Shown here: positions 26,529-36,600 of the stretch, one piece after another | Layout of the letters: each line of letters begins with the position of its first letter | How positions within the stretch are numbered: position 1 is the stretch's first letter | Assembly (NCBI GenBank): GCA_009877105.1 | Contig: WXFD01000058.1 | Location: 124,001-188,000 of the forward strand | DNA: 64,000 nt | Source of the DNA: Bacteroidales bacterium | Lineage (GTDB): Bacteria > Bacteroidota > Bacteroidia > Bacteroidales > VadinHA17 | Direction: 5' to 3' | Notes under the pieces: generated by a model | What the model saw: the letters and a program-made list of their open reading frames with translations, nothing else | The model's database searches: none | What the model was told of the DNA's origin: nothing | Made by a program: the position numbers and the translations under genes

Positions 26529-27896
26529 TTAAAATTTCCTGCGGTCAGACATTGGTATATATTCATGCTGTCCGTAAACGTACTTGAAAGCAGGCCGTAT
26601 CAGTCTCTTGGCCGAGAAAGTCAGCTCTTCGATCCTGTGTGCACACCATCCTGCAACCCTGGCAATTGCAAAAAGAGGTGTATAAAGTTCCTTTGAGATC
26701 TCAAGGCATGAATAAACAAATCCCGAATAGAAGTCAACGTTGATGCAGACAACCTTTGCAGTCTTTTCACCCTTGAAAACCCGGAAGACCTCAGGAGTGA
26801 TGCGCTCTACCATTTCGTACAGCTCAAATTCATCGAGGCGTCCCTTCTCAATTGCCAGTTCCCTGGCTTTTGCCTTAAGCAATCCGGCCCTGGGATCTGA
26901 GATTGTATAAACGGCATGACCTATTCCGTATATCTTCCCGGAATGATCATTAGCTTTCTTATTGAGTATCTTCAGAAGGTAAGCCTCCACTTCGGCTTCA
27001 TTTTTCCAGTCTTTTACATGTGATTTAATGTTCTCCATCATTTCGAGAACCCTCACATTGGCTCCCCCGTGCAATGGACCCTTGAGGGAGCCGATCGCTG
27101 CGGTAACTGAAGAATAGATATCTGTTTCCGATGAACTCGTAACCCGCATCGTAAACGTCGAGTTATTTCCTCCTCCATGTTCGGCATGAAGAACAAGCAA
27201 AAGATCGAGAAGATCAGATTCAAGCTTTGAATATCCTTTCTTTTCCCCTTTTATCAGATACAGAAAGTTTTCAGCCACAGTAAGTTTAGGTTGGGGATGG
27301 CGTATCGAAAGAGTTTTGCCCTTGTAAAGATGTCTCAGCGCCTGGTATGAATAAGCCACTATTGTCGGGAACTTGGCAATCAGATTCAATGACTGGCGGA
27401 TCATATTCGGCAGGGAAATATCATCCGGTCTCTGGTCGAGGGTATAAAGCCCAAGCACTGATCTGGCGAGAACGTTGAGAACATCTCTGCCCTTCATTGA
27501 CAGGATCATGTCTTTCACAAAATCATCAGGCAATGATCTGAGCGAGGCCAGATGTGCCGAGAAATCCTTCAGTTCTTCAGATGTAGGAAGGTTTCCTGTG
27601 AGCAGGAGGTATACAGTTTCATCGAAGCCGTGTCTTCCTTCCTTCTGAAAGCCTGCAGTAATATCCTCTATTTCGATCCCCCTGTAAAGCAGTTTTCCGG
27701 GAATGGCTATAACTTTTCCGTCTTCTTTTTTATAGCCAACAACATCACATATATTGGTCAGCCCGACCAGGACGCCTGTTCCATCAGTGTTACGAAGCCC
27801 CCGTTTTACATCGAATTTTTCAAACAACGAATTCTCAATCTGACATGATTCCCTAACAGAATCTTCCAGCCTGGGGAAGAATTTATCATTGGTCAT
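26529..27896 (-). CDS. gltA: Citrate synthase
   Basis: Condenses oxaloacetate and acetyl-CoA into citrate. The 455 residues show the catalytic set His276 (LHGGAN), His327 (GIGHAVY) and Asp388 (NVDFYSG), and the start of the fold at VLVGLTNICDV. It lies 28 bp after icd in an operon with mqo and acn, so all four enzymes from malate to 2-oxoglutarate are made together. Confidence 0.95.
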   Translation of the reverse strand: MTNDKFFPRLEDSVRESCQIENSLFEKFDVKRGLRNTDGTGVLVGLTNICDVVGYKKEDGKVIAIPGKLLYRGIEIEDITAGFQKEGRHGFDETVYLLLTGNLPTSEELKDFSAHLASLRSLPDDFVKDMILSMKGRDVLNVLARSVLGLYTLDQRPDDISLPNMIRQSLNLIAKFPTIVAYSYQALRHLYKGKTLSIRHPQPKLTVAENFLYLIKGEKKGYSKLESDLLDLLLVLHAEHGGGNNSTFTMRVTSSSETDIYSSVTAAIGSLKGPLHGGANVRVLEMMENIKSHVKDWKNEAEVEAYLLKILNKKANDHSGKIYGIGHAVYTISDPRAGLLKAKARELAIEKGRLDEFELYEMVERITPEVFRVFKGEKTAKVVCINVDFYSGFVYSCLEISKELYTPLFAIARVAGWCAHRIEELTFSAKRLIRPAFKYVYGQHEYIPMSDRRKF

Positions 27897-27924
27897 GGAT
27901 ATTGATTTAAGTGATTTGAATGTA

Positions 27925-29187
27925 TCATAAATTATTTATTATCGCACTTGCAAACTCAGATGTCTTCAGAAGATTTGCATTATTCATGAGCCTGTGGAAA
28001 TCATATGTAACCAACCCGCTTCTGATTGTTTTTTCCAGTCCGGCATAAATCCTGTCAGCCACATCTTTCCATCCGATGAACTCAAACATCAGAGCTCCCG
28101 AGAGGATTACCGACCCTGGATTAACCTTATCCTGATCAGCATATTTAGGAGCTGTACCATGAGTGGCTTCAAAAATGGCATGTCCCGATTCGAAATTTAT
28201 ATTTGCTCCCGGAGCGATCCCGATCCCCCCGACAATTGCAGCAAGCGCATCGGAAATATAATCGCCGTTCAGATTAAGTGTAGCGATTACGGAATAATCT
28301 TCGGGACGCGTAAGTATCTGCTGAAGAAAAGCATCGGCAATCACATCCTTTATTATTACTTTCCTGTTACTTACCGCTTCCGCCAGCGCAGCATCAGCAG
28401 GAGCAGCACCTTCCCTGTCAGCTATTTCCCTGTACCGGTTCCACGTAAACACCTCGTTGCTGAATTCCCTTTCAGCAAGGGCATAACCCCATTTCATGAA
28501 AGCACCCTCCGTAAACTTCATGATATTGCCCTTGTGTACAAGGGTTACCGAGGGAAGATTCCTGTCGACTGCAAACTTTATTGCCTGCCTGACCAGCCGT
28601 TCGGTTCCCTCTACCGAAACCGGTTTTATTCCAATAGATGATGATTCCGGAAACCTTATTTTCCTTACTCCCATTTCATCTGAAAGGAATTTCCTTATTT
28701 TTTCTGCTTCGGGGGTACCGTTCAAATATTCAATCCCGGCATAAATATCCTCAGTATTCTCCCTGAAAATATACATATTGACTTTTTCCGGATGCCTGAC
28801 AGGACTGGGTACTCCGTCGAAATACCTGACAGGCCTGTAACATGTATAAAGATCAAGTTCCTGCCTGAGGGCCACATTGAGGGATCGCATCCCTTCGCCC
28901 ACGGGTGTTGTCAGGGGGCCCTTGATCCCGACAAGATAATGTCTGAAGGTACTGAGTGTTTCTTCCGGCAACCAGTTGCCCGTTTCCCTGAAGGCCTTTT
29001 CTCCAGCTAGGACTTCTTTCCAGACTATCCTTTTTTCAGAGCCGTATACTTTTTCAACTGCAGCGTTGAAAACCCTTACTGAGGCTTTCCAGATATCCGG
29101 ACCGGTTCCGTCTCCTTCGATAAACGGAATAACAGGAAAATCCGGGACGATCAAATTGTTTTTTTCTTTTCTAATTTCACCAGTCAT
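27925..29187 (-). CDS. icd: Isocitrate dehydrogenase, NADP type
   Basis: Oxidatively decarboxylates isocitrate to 2-oxoglutarate. The 420 residues resemble E. coli Icd: IEGDGTGPDI at the start, the substrate loop RSLNVALRQELD (with the Ser that is phosphorylated in E. coli), FRENTEDIYAGIE, and GTAPKYADQDKVNPGS, where Lys-Tyr mark NADP specificity. 25 bp after acn. Confidence 0.95.
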   Translation of the reverse strand: MTGEIRKEKNNLIVPDFPVIPFIEGDGTGPDIWKASVRVFNAAVEKVYGSEKRIVWKEVLAGEKAFRETGNWLPEETLSTFRHYLVGIKGPLTTPVGEGMRSLNVALRQELDLYTCYRPVRYFDGVPSPVRHPEKVNMYIFRENTEDIYAGIEYLNGTPEAEKIRKFLSDEMGVRKIRFPESSSIGIKPVSVEGTERLVRQAIKFAVDRNLPSVTLVHKGNIMKFTEGAFMKWGYALAEREFSNEVFTWNRYREIADREGAAPADAALAEAVSNRKVIIKDVIADAFLQQILTRPEDYSVIATLNLNGDYISDALAAIVGGIGIAPGANINFESGHAIFEATHGTAPKYADQDKVNPGSVILSGALMFEFIGWKDVADRIYAGLEKTIRSGLVTYDFHRLMNNANLLKTSEFASAIINNL

Positions 29188-29212
29188 ATTCGCATTTTTT
29201 CAGGACCAGCAT

Positions 29213-31492
29213 TTAAATTGAATTATCCTGATTCCTGATTCTTATAAGATTGAGAGCACTGCCGGCCCGGAACCATTCGATCTGTGCTTCATTATAGGAA
29301 TGATTTGCAAGGATCTTTTCGGTGGACCCGTCTCGATGTCTGAGTATCAGTTCAATCGGTCTACCCGGGCTCATTTTCTTTAAGCCGAGAATATTGATTT
29401 TATCCCATTCCTGAATTTTATCATAATCATCCTTATTATTAAAAGTCAGGGCGAGAAGCCCCTGTTTCTTAAGATTCGTTTCATGAATACGTGCAAAGGA
29501 TTTTACCAGTATTGCTTTGACGCCCAGGAACCGTGGCTCCATGGCTGCATGTTCCCTGGAGGATCCTTCACCGAAATTTTCCTCGCCGACGACAATTGTT
29601 CCCATATTCATATCCCGGTAGTGCCTGGCTGCCTTCGGCACTGTTTCATACTTGCCTGTCAACTGGTTCAGAACGCTGTTCGTCTTATCATTGTAGGAAT
29701 TTAAGGCACCAATCATATAGTTCTCGGAGATATTCTCAAGATGTCCCCTGTATTTGAGCCAGAATCCTGCCATTGAGATATGGTCGGTTGTACATTTGCC
29801 CTTTACCCTGATCAGGAGCGCAAGCTCCATGACGTCGCTGCCATCCCATTTTTCAAAAGGCTGCAGATACTGAAGGCGATCGGACTGTGGATCAATTTTT
29901 ATTTCGACTGATTCCCGTTCTGCAGGTTGCACATGCAGATTTCTGCCGGATTCACCAAATCCGGAAATTGGTATTTCAAATCCTTCGGGTTCTTTAAGCC
30001 TGACCTTAACACCCTCATCGTTTACCAGGTAATCGGTCAGGGGATTAAAGGTCAGCTCACCGGCAATAGCCAGGGCGGTGACTATTTCCGGAGAGGCAAC
30101 GAAAGCATGGGTATTGGGATTTCCGTCATTTCGCCTGGCAAAATTCCTGTTGAAGGAATGAACAATAGTGTTCACCCCGCTCTTTCCTGCTCCTTCCCTA
30201 TCCCACTGTCCAATGCACGGCCCACACGCGTTTGCAAAGATTCTGCCTCCTATTTTCCGGAGAATGTCGAAGTATCCGTCTCTTTCGGTTATTGCCCTGA
30301 TCTGTTCCGAACCCGGGGTGATGGTAAATTCGGATTTGAGCGACAGCTTTTTGTCAAGGGCGTCCCTGGCAATTGAAGCTGCCCGGGATATATCTTCATA
30401 TGAGGAATTTGTACATGATCCGATTAAGCCCACATCCACCTTCACCGGCCAGCCGGCATTCCTTGCGGCTTCTTTCATTTTTGAAACGGGAGTTGCCAGG
30501 TCAGGAGTGAAAGGTCCGTTGATGTAGGGTTCCAATTCCGAAAGATCAATGTCGATAACCTGATCATAATATTTTTCAGGATCTGAACAGACTTCAGGAT
30601 CAGCAATAAGGTTTTCCTTCAAGGCATAAGCCATATCAGCCATTTCCTTCCTTCCTGTTGCAGCAAGGTATGAAGCAATTTTCTCATCAAAGCCAAAGAT
30701 CGAACAGGTGGCACCAACCTCGGCACCCATATTGCAAATAGTGGCTTTCCCGGTACAGGAGAGCGATCCGGAGCCTTCGCCGAAATATTCAATAATGCAA
30801 CCGGTTCCCCCTTTAACCGTCAGTATTCCAGCCAGTTTAAGAATCACATCCTTGGCCGAGGTCCACCCGTTTAGTCTGCCACTGAGCCTGACCCCGATAA
30901 TCCTTGGAAACTTCAGCTCCCATCCCATCCCCGACATCACATCCACAGCATCGGCACCTCCCACTCCGATTGCAATCATACCCATGCCTCCTGCATTTAC
31001 AGTATGTGAATCGGTACCTATCATCATTCCCCCGGGGAAAGCATAGTTTTCAAGTATGGTCTGGTGAATTATTCCTGCTCCCGGTTCCCAAAAATCTATT
31101 TCGTATTTCAAACATGCAGAGCTCAGGAAGTCATATACTTCCCTGTTTGTTATCCGGGCATTCTTCAGGTCTTCAACATCACCCGAACGGGCTACAATCA
31201 GATGGTCACAATGAACCGACGCAGGAACCGCGGACTTGTTCCTCCCGGCCATCATAAACTGCAGCAGGGCCATCTGTGCGGTTGCATCCTGCATGGCAAC
31301 ACGGTCCGGAGCAAATTCAACATAATCAACCCCACGTTTTTGAATAACTAAGCTTTTACTTTCAAACAAGTGACTGTAAAGAATTTTTTCACTAAGAGTC
31401 AGAGGCTGCTGCAGGTTATTCCTGATCGTCGATATTTTATCCGGCAGGTTCCGGTAGAATAATTTTAAATCTTTATAGTAACTGTTATCCAT
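29213..31492 (-). CDS. acn: Aconitate hydratase (mitochondrial type)
   Basis: Isomerises citrate to isocitrate with a [4Fe-4S] cluster. The 759 residues carry the cluster ligands Cys360 (GSCTNSS), Cys423 and Cys426 (NACGPCIGQW), and the swivelling C-terminal domain with GEENFGEGSSREHAAMEPR. The length and DSHTVNAGG motif fit the mitochondrial/Bacteroidota lineage rather than E. coli AcnA or AcnB. A perfect palindrome lies in the 54-bp gap upstream, after mqo. Confidence 0.95.
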   Translation of the reverse strand: MDNSYYKDLKLFYRNLPDKISTIRNNLQQPLTLSEKILYSHLFESKSLVIQKRGVDYVEFAPDRVAMQDATAQMALLQFMMAGRNKSAVPASVHCDHLIVARSGDVEDLKNARITNREVYDFLSSACLKYEIDFWEPGAGIIHQTILENYAFPGGMMIGTDSHTVNAGGMGMIAIGVGGADAVDVMSGMGWELKFPRIIGVRLSGRLNGWTSAKDVILKLAGILTVKGGTGCIIEYFGEGSGSLSCTGKATICNMGAEVGATCSIFGFDEKIASYLAATGRKEMADMAYALKENLIADPEVCSDPEKYYDQVIDIDLSELEPYINGPFTPDLATPVSKMKEAARNAGWPVKVDVGLIGSCTNSSYEDISRAASIARDALDKKLSLKSEFTITPGSEQIRAITERDGYFDILRKIGGRIFANACGPCIGQWDREGAGKSGVNTIVHSFNRNFARRNDGNPNTHAFVASPEIVTALAIAGELTFNPLTDYLVNDEGVKVRLKEPEGFEIPISGFGESGRNLHVQPAERESVEIKIDPQSDRLQYLQPFEKWDGSDVMELALLIRVKGKCTTDHISMAGFWLKYRGHLENISENYMIGALNSYNDKTNSVLNQLTGKYETVPKAARHYRDMNMGTIVVGEENFGEGSSREHAAMEPRFLGVKAILVKSFARIHETNLKKQGLLALTFNNKDDYDKIQEWDKINILGLKKMSPGRPIELILRHRDGSTEKILANHSYNEAQIEWFRAGSALNLIRIRNQDNSI

Positions 31493-31519
31493 ATTTTTAA
31501 AATCCCGCTTTCATTCTCC

Positions 31520-31540
31520 GGTTTTAAACGGTTTAAAACC
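31520..31540. promoter_or_regulatory. Perfect 21-bp palindrome in the mqo-acn gap
   Basis: Arms GGTTTTAAAC (31520-31529) and GTTTAAAACC (31531-31540) are exact inverted repeats around one G. No T-run follows on the minus strand, so it is more likely a protein-binding site than a terminator. It lies 28 bp upstream of the acn start and shares the core AAACGGTTT with a palindrome at the response-regulator start at 48378. Confidence 0.55.
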
Positions 31541-31546
31541 ACTCTT

Positions 31547-32929
31547 TTATACAACCGGGGAATTGATCAAATTCTCTCTTTGTATCTGGTCAGTTACATC
31601 TTCGTTCCTGTTGATCAATTCCTTTTCGAATAATTCCCTTTCAAATTTATATTTATTATCCAGAAAACCCATCAGTAACAGTGTATCTTCAAAAGCATTT
31701 CCAAGGCATGTGGATGCTCCCGGGGAGGGTGTTACGTTAAAAATAATTTTTTCGCCCCGGATTTTTGCCTCTCCCATCTCCAGCTTCCCTGTATTGATAT
31801 TCACTACCTGTGGCCGGGTTCCTCCGATTTTCCGTGCAAATTTTACTTCATCGCCACTGATTCCCGGAACGATTTTCCGGATCTCTTTCAGGAAAGCTTT
31901 TTTCCCTATCGCCGGGATATCATAAATTAAATTCTTGAGCAGAAACCTGAAGACGATTTTGTCGGAAGCAATTTTCACGAGACTGATAAGGGATCTGATA
32001 TTCAATCCGCAGGTTTTCAAATACCCGGTAAAGGTTGAAGCATTGTACCGTTCCAGTAATAGAATCGGCTTTGCGGTGGGTCCGAATCGTGTGGTGTTTC
32101 TGTCGTGAACTTCCGGATCCCCATGGATAGCTGCAAAAGGGAGTTTAGGCTCCTGCATTGTATAAACTTTTCCGCCCAGGACAGCGGGTCCGAAATAAAA
32201 GCTTCCGGCCATTGAAAGGATTGTATAGTTTTTCCCATAGCCCAGGGATTTGGCAAGCAGGAGGCTGTGAGCACCTGCTGCAACAACAACCGTTTCCGAT
32301 TTAAAGCTGCCTTTATCGGTCAGGATATCATACTCATTACCATTCCTGACAACTTTTAATACTCTCGTTGAAAGATTAATCGATATATCAGGATTTTCCT
32401 GCCTTGCCTTATCAACAAAAGCATGACTAAGCTTCCCGAAATCCACGGTATAACCATCCCTTGTGAAAAGAGCCAGCAGATCCTGGTCAGGATCGCGTCC
32501 AACCACAATCCGGGGTTCAAGTCTGGCAATATCCTCCTTCCCGATCATTCTGAGCCGTGGAAAAAGCTCCCTGATCTCCTCATATCTTGCCCGTAACTTC
32601 CCCGTTTCTTCTTTCCCGACAGCTAAAATCATCTTAGGAACCTTGACAAAAAGTCTCTCGTCACCATTTACGGCTTTTTCAGTTTCAAGAAAGTTCATCA
32701 CCATGTCGGCCGACCTTTTTACCCTTTTGGCTTTTTCGAGGGAATAGTTGGTTTCAATATCCCCGAAATGCAATGTCTGGCTGTTCATTCGTGATGAAGA
32801 ATTAATCAGGCCGAAGTCACAGCATTTTTCAATAATGGCAATATTCCTGATATCTGTATATCGTGCAAGTGTGTACAGCAATGCTGTTCCACTCACACCT
32901 CCTCCCACAATCACTACATCATATTTCAT
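31547..32929 (-). CDS. mqo: Malate:quinone oxidoreductase
   Basis: A 460-residue FAD-dependent, membrane-peripheral enzyme that oxidises malate to oxaloacetate and passes electrons to the quinone pool. It has the dinucleotide motif VVIVGGGVSGTALLY (4-18) and the Mqo-specific stretch IHGDPEVHDRNTTRFGPTA. It precedes acn-icd-gltA in one direction, supplying the oxaloacetate that GltA uses. Related FAD oxidases are possible, but the HGDPEV/TRFGPT motif argues for Mqo. Confidence 0.88.
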   Translation of the reverse strand: MKYDVVIVGGGVSGTALLYTLARYTDIRNIAIIEKCCDFGLINSSSRMNSQTLHFGDIETNYSLEKAKRVKRSADMVMNFLETEKAVNGDERLFVKVPKMILAVGKEETGKLRARYEEIRELFPRLRMIGKEDIARLEPRIVVGRDPDQDLLALFTRDGYTVDFGKLSHAFVDKARQENPDISINLSTRVLKVVRNGNEYDILTDKGSFKSETVVVAAGAHSLLLAKSLGYGKNYTILSMAGSFYFGPAVLGGKVYTMQEPKLPFAAIHGDPEVHDRNTTRFGPTAKPILLLERYNASTFTGYLKTCGLNIRSLISLVKIASDKIVFRFLLKNLIYDIPAIGKKAFLKEIRKIVPGISGDEVKFARKIGGTRPQVVNINTGKLEMGEAKIRGEKIIFNVTPSPGASTCLGNAFEDTLLLMGFLDNKYKFERELFEKELINRNEDVTDQIQRENLINSPVV

Positions 32930-33297
32930 TATTACCGGAAATAAGTCAATAGCCTATATATCAGAACCTGTATCAGATCATGAAAGATCTGAAAATCACA
33001 ATTATTTTAACAATTATATAGCAAGGTCCGCCAAACTGTAACAAATGATATGTATATAGCAAATATAATTGGTTTTTGTATAATAAAAACACTCTTTTAA
33101 TTAAAATCCTATAGGGGCCGGATAAACAAATCCGAAATCGTATTCGTTTGCCCTGGTAGTTTGTGATATATTTTCATCTTTTTAGCCTTATGTTGTACTT
33201 ATCTGGGCTTCATCCTTTTCCCGAGTCGGGCGGATTTTGGGATAAACATGCTTCGATGTATTCCATGCTGTTCTTTTTGATCCGGTCAGATCTGCAT
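32930..33297. other. Intergenic region upstream of mqo
   Basis: A 368-bp AT-rich gap with no gene. It holds a -7-like promoter element for mqo (33060-33067) and, in the predicted leader, a hairpin with arms TCAGATC and GATCTGA (32973-32992). The part next to the PII-like gene shows nothing I can interpret. Confidence 0.6.
33060..33067 (-). promoter_or_regulatory. Putative -7 element of the mqo-acn-icd-gltA operon
   Basis: TATATTTG on the minus strand matches TAnnTTTG about 130 nt upstream of the mqo ATG. An exact -33 TTTG is not visible. Confidence 0.45.
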
Positions 33298-33591
33298 TCA
33301 GGCAGTTTTAAGGATATCCCACACAAAGGCTCTGATACCGACATCATAGTTTATGGCATCAATTTTTTTTACCTTATCAAGTATCTCATCCACCATCGGG
33401 TCGTCAACGATAGCCAGAACGCTTTTATTTATTTCAGGCCATGTATGGGTCCCGAAATGCGGAACTCCGGTATCTGAGCCTCTTCCTTTAACATTTTCCC
33501 AAAGGGTATACCCTTTTACGCCAACCTTGTCAAGAAGAAATTCAATTTTCTCGGAATGTGCCTGGTTGTATATTATCATTACCGCTTTCAT
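33298..33591 (-). CDS. PII-like transporter-associated protein (PG0541 family)
   Basis: A 97-residue cytoplasmic protein with an alternating alpha/beta pattern like a PII signal protein: KAVMIIYNQAHSEKIEFLLD, a flexible loop GRGSDTGVPHFGTHTWPEIN, and VLAIVDDPMVDEILDKVKKI. Genes of this family are typically found directly after RND efflux permeases in Bacteroidota (the PG0541 family, from memory), as here (37 bp). It may sense a small ligand and act on the pump, but its function is not established. Confidence 0.75.
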   Translation of the reverse strand: MKAVMIIYNQAHSEKIEFLLDKVGVKGYTLWENVKGRGSDTGVPHFGTHTWPEINKSVLAIVDDPMVDEILDKVKKIDAINYDVGIRAFVWDILKTA

Positions 33592-33628
33592 AAGGGAAAT
33601 AATTTAGATTTAAATTGTCACATAACGG

Positions 33629-36600
33629 TCATTTATCAGTAAATGTGTCGCCGGCTTCATTACCGTTATCATTCATGAAATTCATTTCCATGTATATGGC
33701 CAGATTCTTGTTCCGTTCCCCATGCTTTGCAAATATTGCATACACAACCGGGACCAGCACCAGGGTAACGATTGTTGAAAATACAAGTCCTCCTATAACG
33801 GATATTCCCATCGGGCTCCAGAGTTCTGAACCGGTACCACTGCTTACAGCAAGGGGAAACATCCCGAAAATTGTTGTCAGGGATGTCATAAACACCGGTC
33901 TGAGCCTTGAGCGGCCTGATATTGCAATGGCCTCATAGAGTTCATTACCCCTTTCCCTCATAAGATTGATGAAGTCGACAAGTACAATGGCATTTTTCAC
34001 GACTATTCCGATAAGCATCACGGCTCCGATTGCTGAAATAACGCTGAGTGCGGTATTCGTTACAAACAATGCTATTGCTACTCCGGAGAAGGCAAACGGG
34101 ATGGAGAACATGATTATAAACGGCATTTTGAGTGATTCGAACTGTGAAGCCATTATGAGGTACACGAGTATAAGACTGATCACCAGCAGGAAACCGATGT
34201 CCATGAATGATTCTCTCTGTTCCTCGATGGAGCCTGAAATCTGAACCATTACTCCGGCCGGCATATTGATGGAATTTATCGCTTTTTCAACCTCCACCTT
34301 CAATTCGCTGAGTGAACGCTTGAAAGGGGTAAATGATACTGTCACAATTCGTTCTTTCCTTTTATGTTCTATACTGGGAGGCGCCCAGTATTCCTTAATC
34401 CGTGCTATTTCAGCAAGTCTGATCAGCTGGCCGGTTGCATTGGTTATCCCAATATTTTCAATATCGGTCAAAGTGCTGGTACTGCTTCTCTTAAATCTTA
34501 CCACAACGTCGTATTCCTCTCCGTACTGTCTGAGTCTTGTTGCAACCAGTCCATCGATCCTGTTTCTGATGGCAGCAGATGCCATTGCCGTATTCAGGCC
34601 GTTAGCCATCATTTTGTTCTGATCAAAAACTATCTGAAGTTCGGGTTTGGATTTGTCGCGACTGACAGTGACGTCCTTTGCCCCCCTGATATTTTTAATC
34701 CGTGCTGCAAGGTCTTCAGCAACAATATTCGTCTGCGCTATATCATATCCGTAAACCTCCACATCAACGGTACTTCCGCCAAAGCTTCCCATATTGTCTG
34801 ACGTGCTGACGGTATAATGAATGATTTCAGGATATTTTGCAAAGTCAGTTCTTAACTCATCTGCAATTTCCATGGATGATCTCTTTCTTTCCTTTACGGG
34901 AACAAGCCGGATACTGTATGTAATTGTATGTGTCCCCTGGTTGGAAAACATAGCTGCAAATCCTCCCTGGTCGTCTGCCCCGGCAGAAGTTGATATCAGT
35001 CTGACCTCCGGGTATTTTGCCCTGATGAGTGAATCGAGCCTGTCAGCAGTGCGAATTGTCTGATCAACTCTTGTCCCGGTCTGCAATTCTACTTTTGCAG
35101 TAATCCGCGATTCATCGGCCTGAGGGAAGAATTCTGTCTTTATAAAGAAAAACAGGCTCATTGAACCGATAAAAACCAGCAGCGATACTATAACCACAAA
35201 TGTTTTGTGCCGTAGTGCCCATTTCAATGTTTTTTCATAAAACCGGTCAAAGCGGTCAAGGCTTTTCCTAATGCTTCCGTCGTAGGTCCAGAAAGGCGCA
35301 TCCTCCTTTATCGGATACCATTTTAAAAGAAGGGCACTGAGGGTTGGTGTCAGGGTAATTGCTGCAAAAACCGATGTTACAATCGTTATTGTCACGCTCA
35401 TGCCAAGCTGTTTGAAAAGCACCCCGGTGAGTCCTGAAACGAAAGTCAGCGGAAAAAACACTGCCACCACAGTTGCGGTAGTGACAATAACCGCCAGCCA
35501 AACTTCATTGGTGGCATAAATTGCGGCTTCCCGGGGACGACTCCCTCTTTCAATATGCTTAGTGATATTTTCGAGTACGACAATGGCATCATCGACCACC
35601 ATGCCAATTGCTATGGAAAGTGAGGTAAGCGATATTATATTTATAGATGCGTCGGAAACAAACAGATAGATGAAGGCCACAACAAGGGAAATGGGTATTG
35701 TCAGGATAATTATGAAAGTGGCTCTCCACCTTCCGAGAAAGAACAGGACCACCAGAATAACAAATATCGCAGCATACATCAGTGTTTCCGTAAGATTGCT
35801 AATGGAATCCCTGATGAAGGAAGCGCTGTCAAAAAGCTTGGTGATTTTCACGTCGGGAGGAAGGGATTTTTCAAGGCGGACAAGTGATTTTTCAATTTTC
35901 CTCGTAACCTGGACCGTGTTGCCTCCGGATTGTTTCTGGACCAGCAGTCCCATTCCCTTAACACCATTGATTTTCGTGTCAAGTTTTGACTCCCGTATCG
36001 TATCGCGGACTTCAGCAATATCTTTCAGATAAATATTGCTGCCGCCATAGCTGCTGACGACAATATTCTTAACCACATCACTTTCCGGGAATTCGCCCTG
36101 GATCCTCAGAGGATAATCAGTATTGCCCATCTCGATATAACCGACGGGAAGATTCATATTTTCAGCCCGCAGTATATTCCCAATCTGTTCGATGGTAAGA
36201 TTATAGGCCTCCATTTTCCGGGGATCTACATCAATATATATTTTCCTGCCCGGGACTCCTGAAAAGGAAACTGCGCCGACACCTTCAATCCTGTTCAAAG
36301 GATTTACCACCTTTTCGTCGAGGATTTTCTCGAGTCCCGCATAACTTTCCCTTGCTGTAATGGCGTAGAACATTATGGGCATCATCGTTGTATTGAACTT
36401 GACGATGGTCGGTTTTTCACTGCCGTCTGGCAATAGTCTCTCAGTAAAGCTTATGGCACTGCGTATATCATTTGAAGCTTCATCCAGATCAGTTCCGTAC
36501 TCGAATTCCATGAAAATAGCAGATACGGCATCGCTTGACCGTGATGTAATCTCCTTGAGCTTACTGACGGAATTAAGTGAATTTTCAAGGGGGCGTGTTA

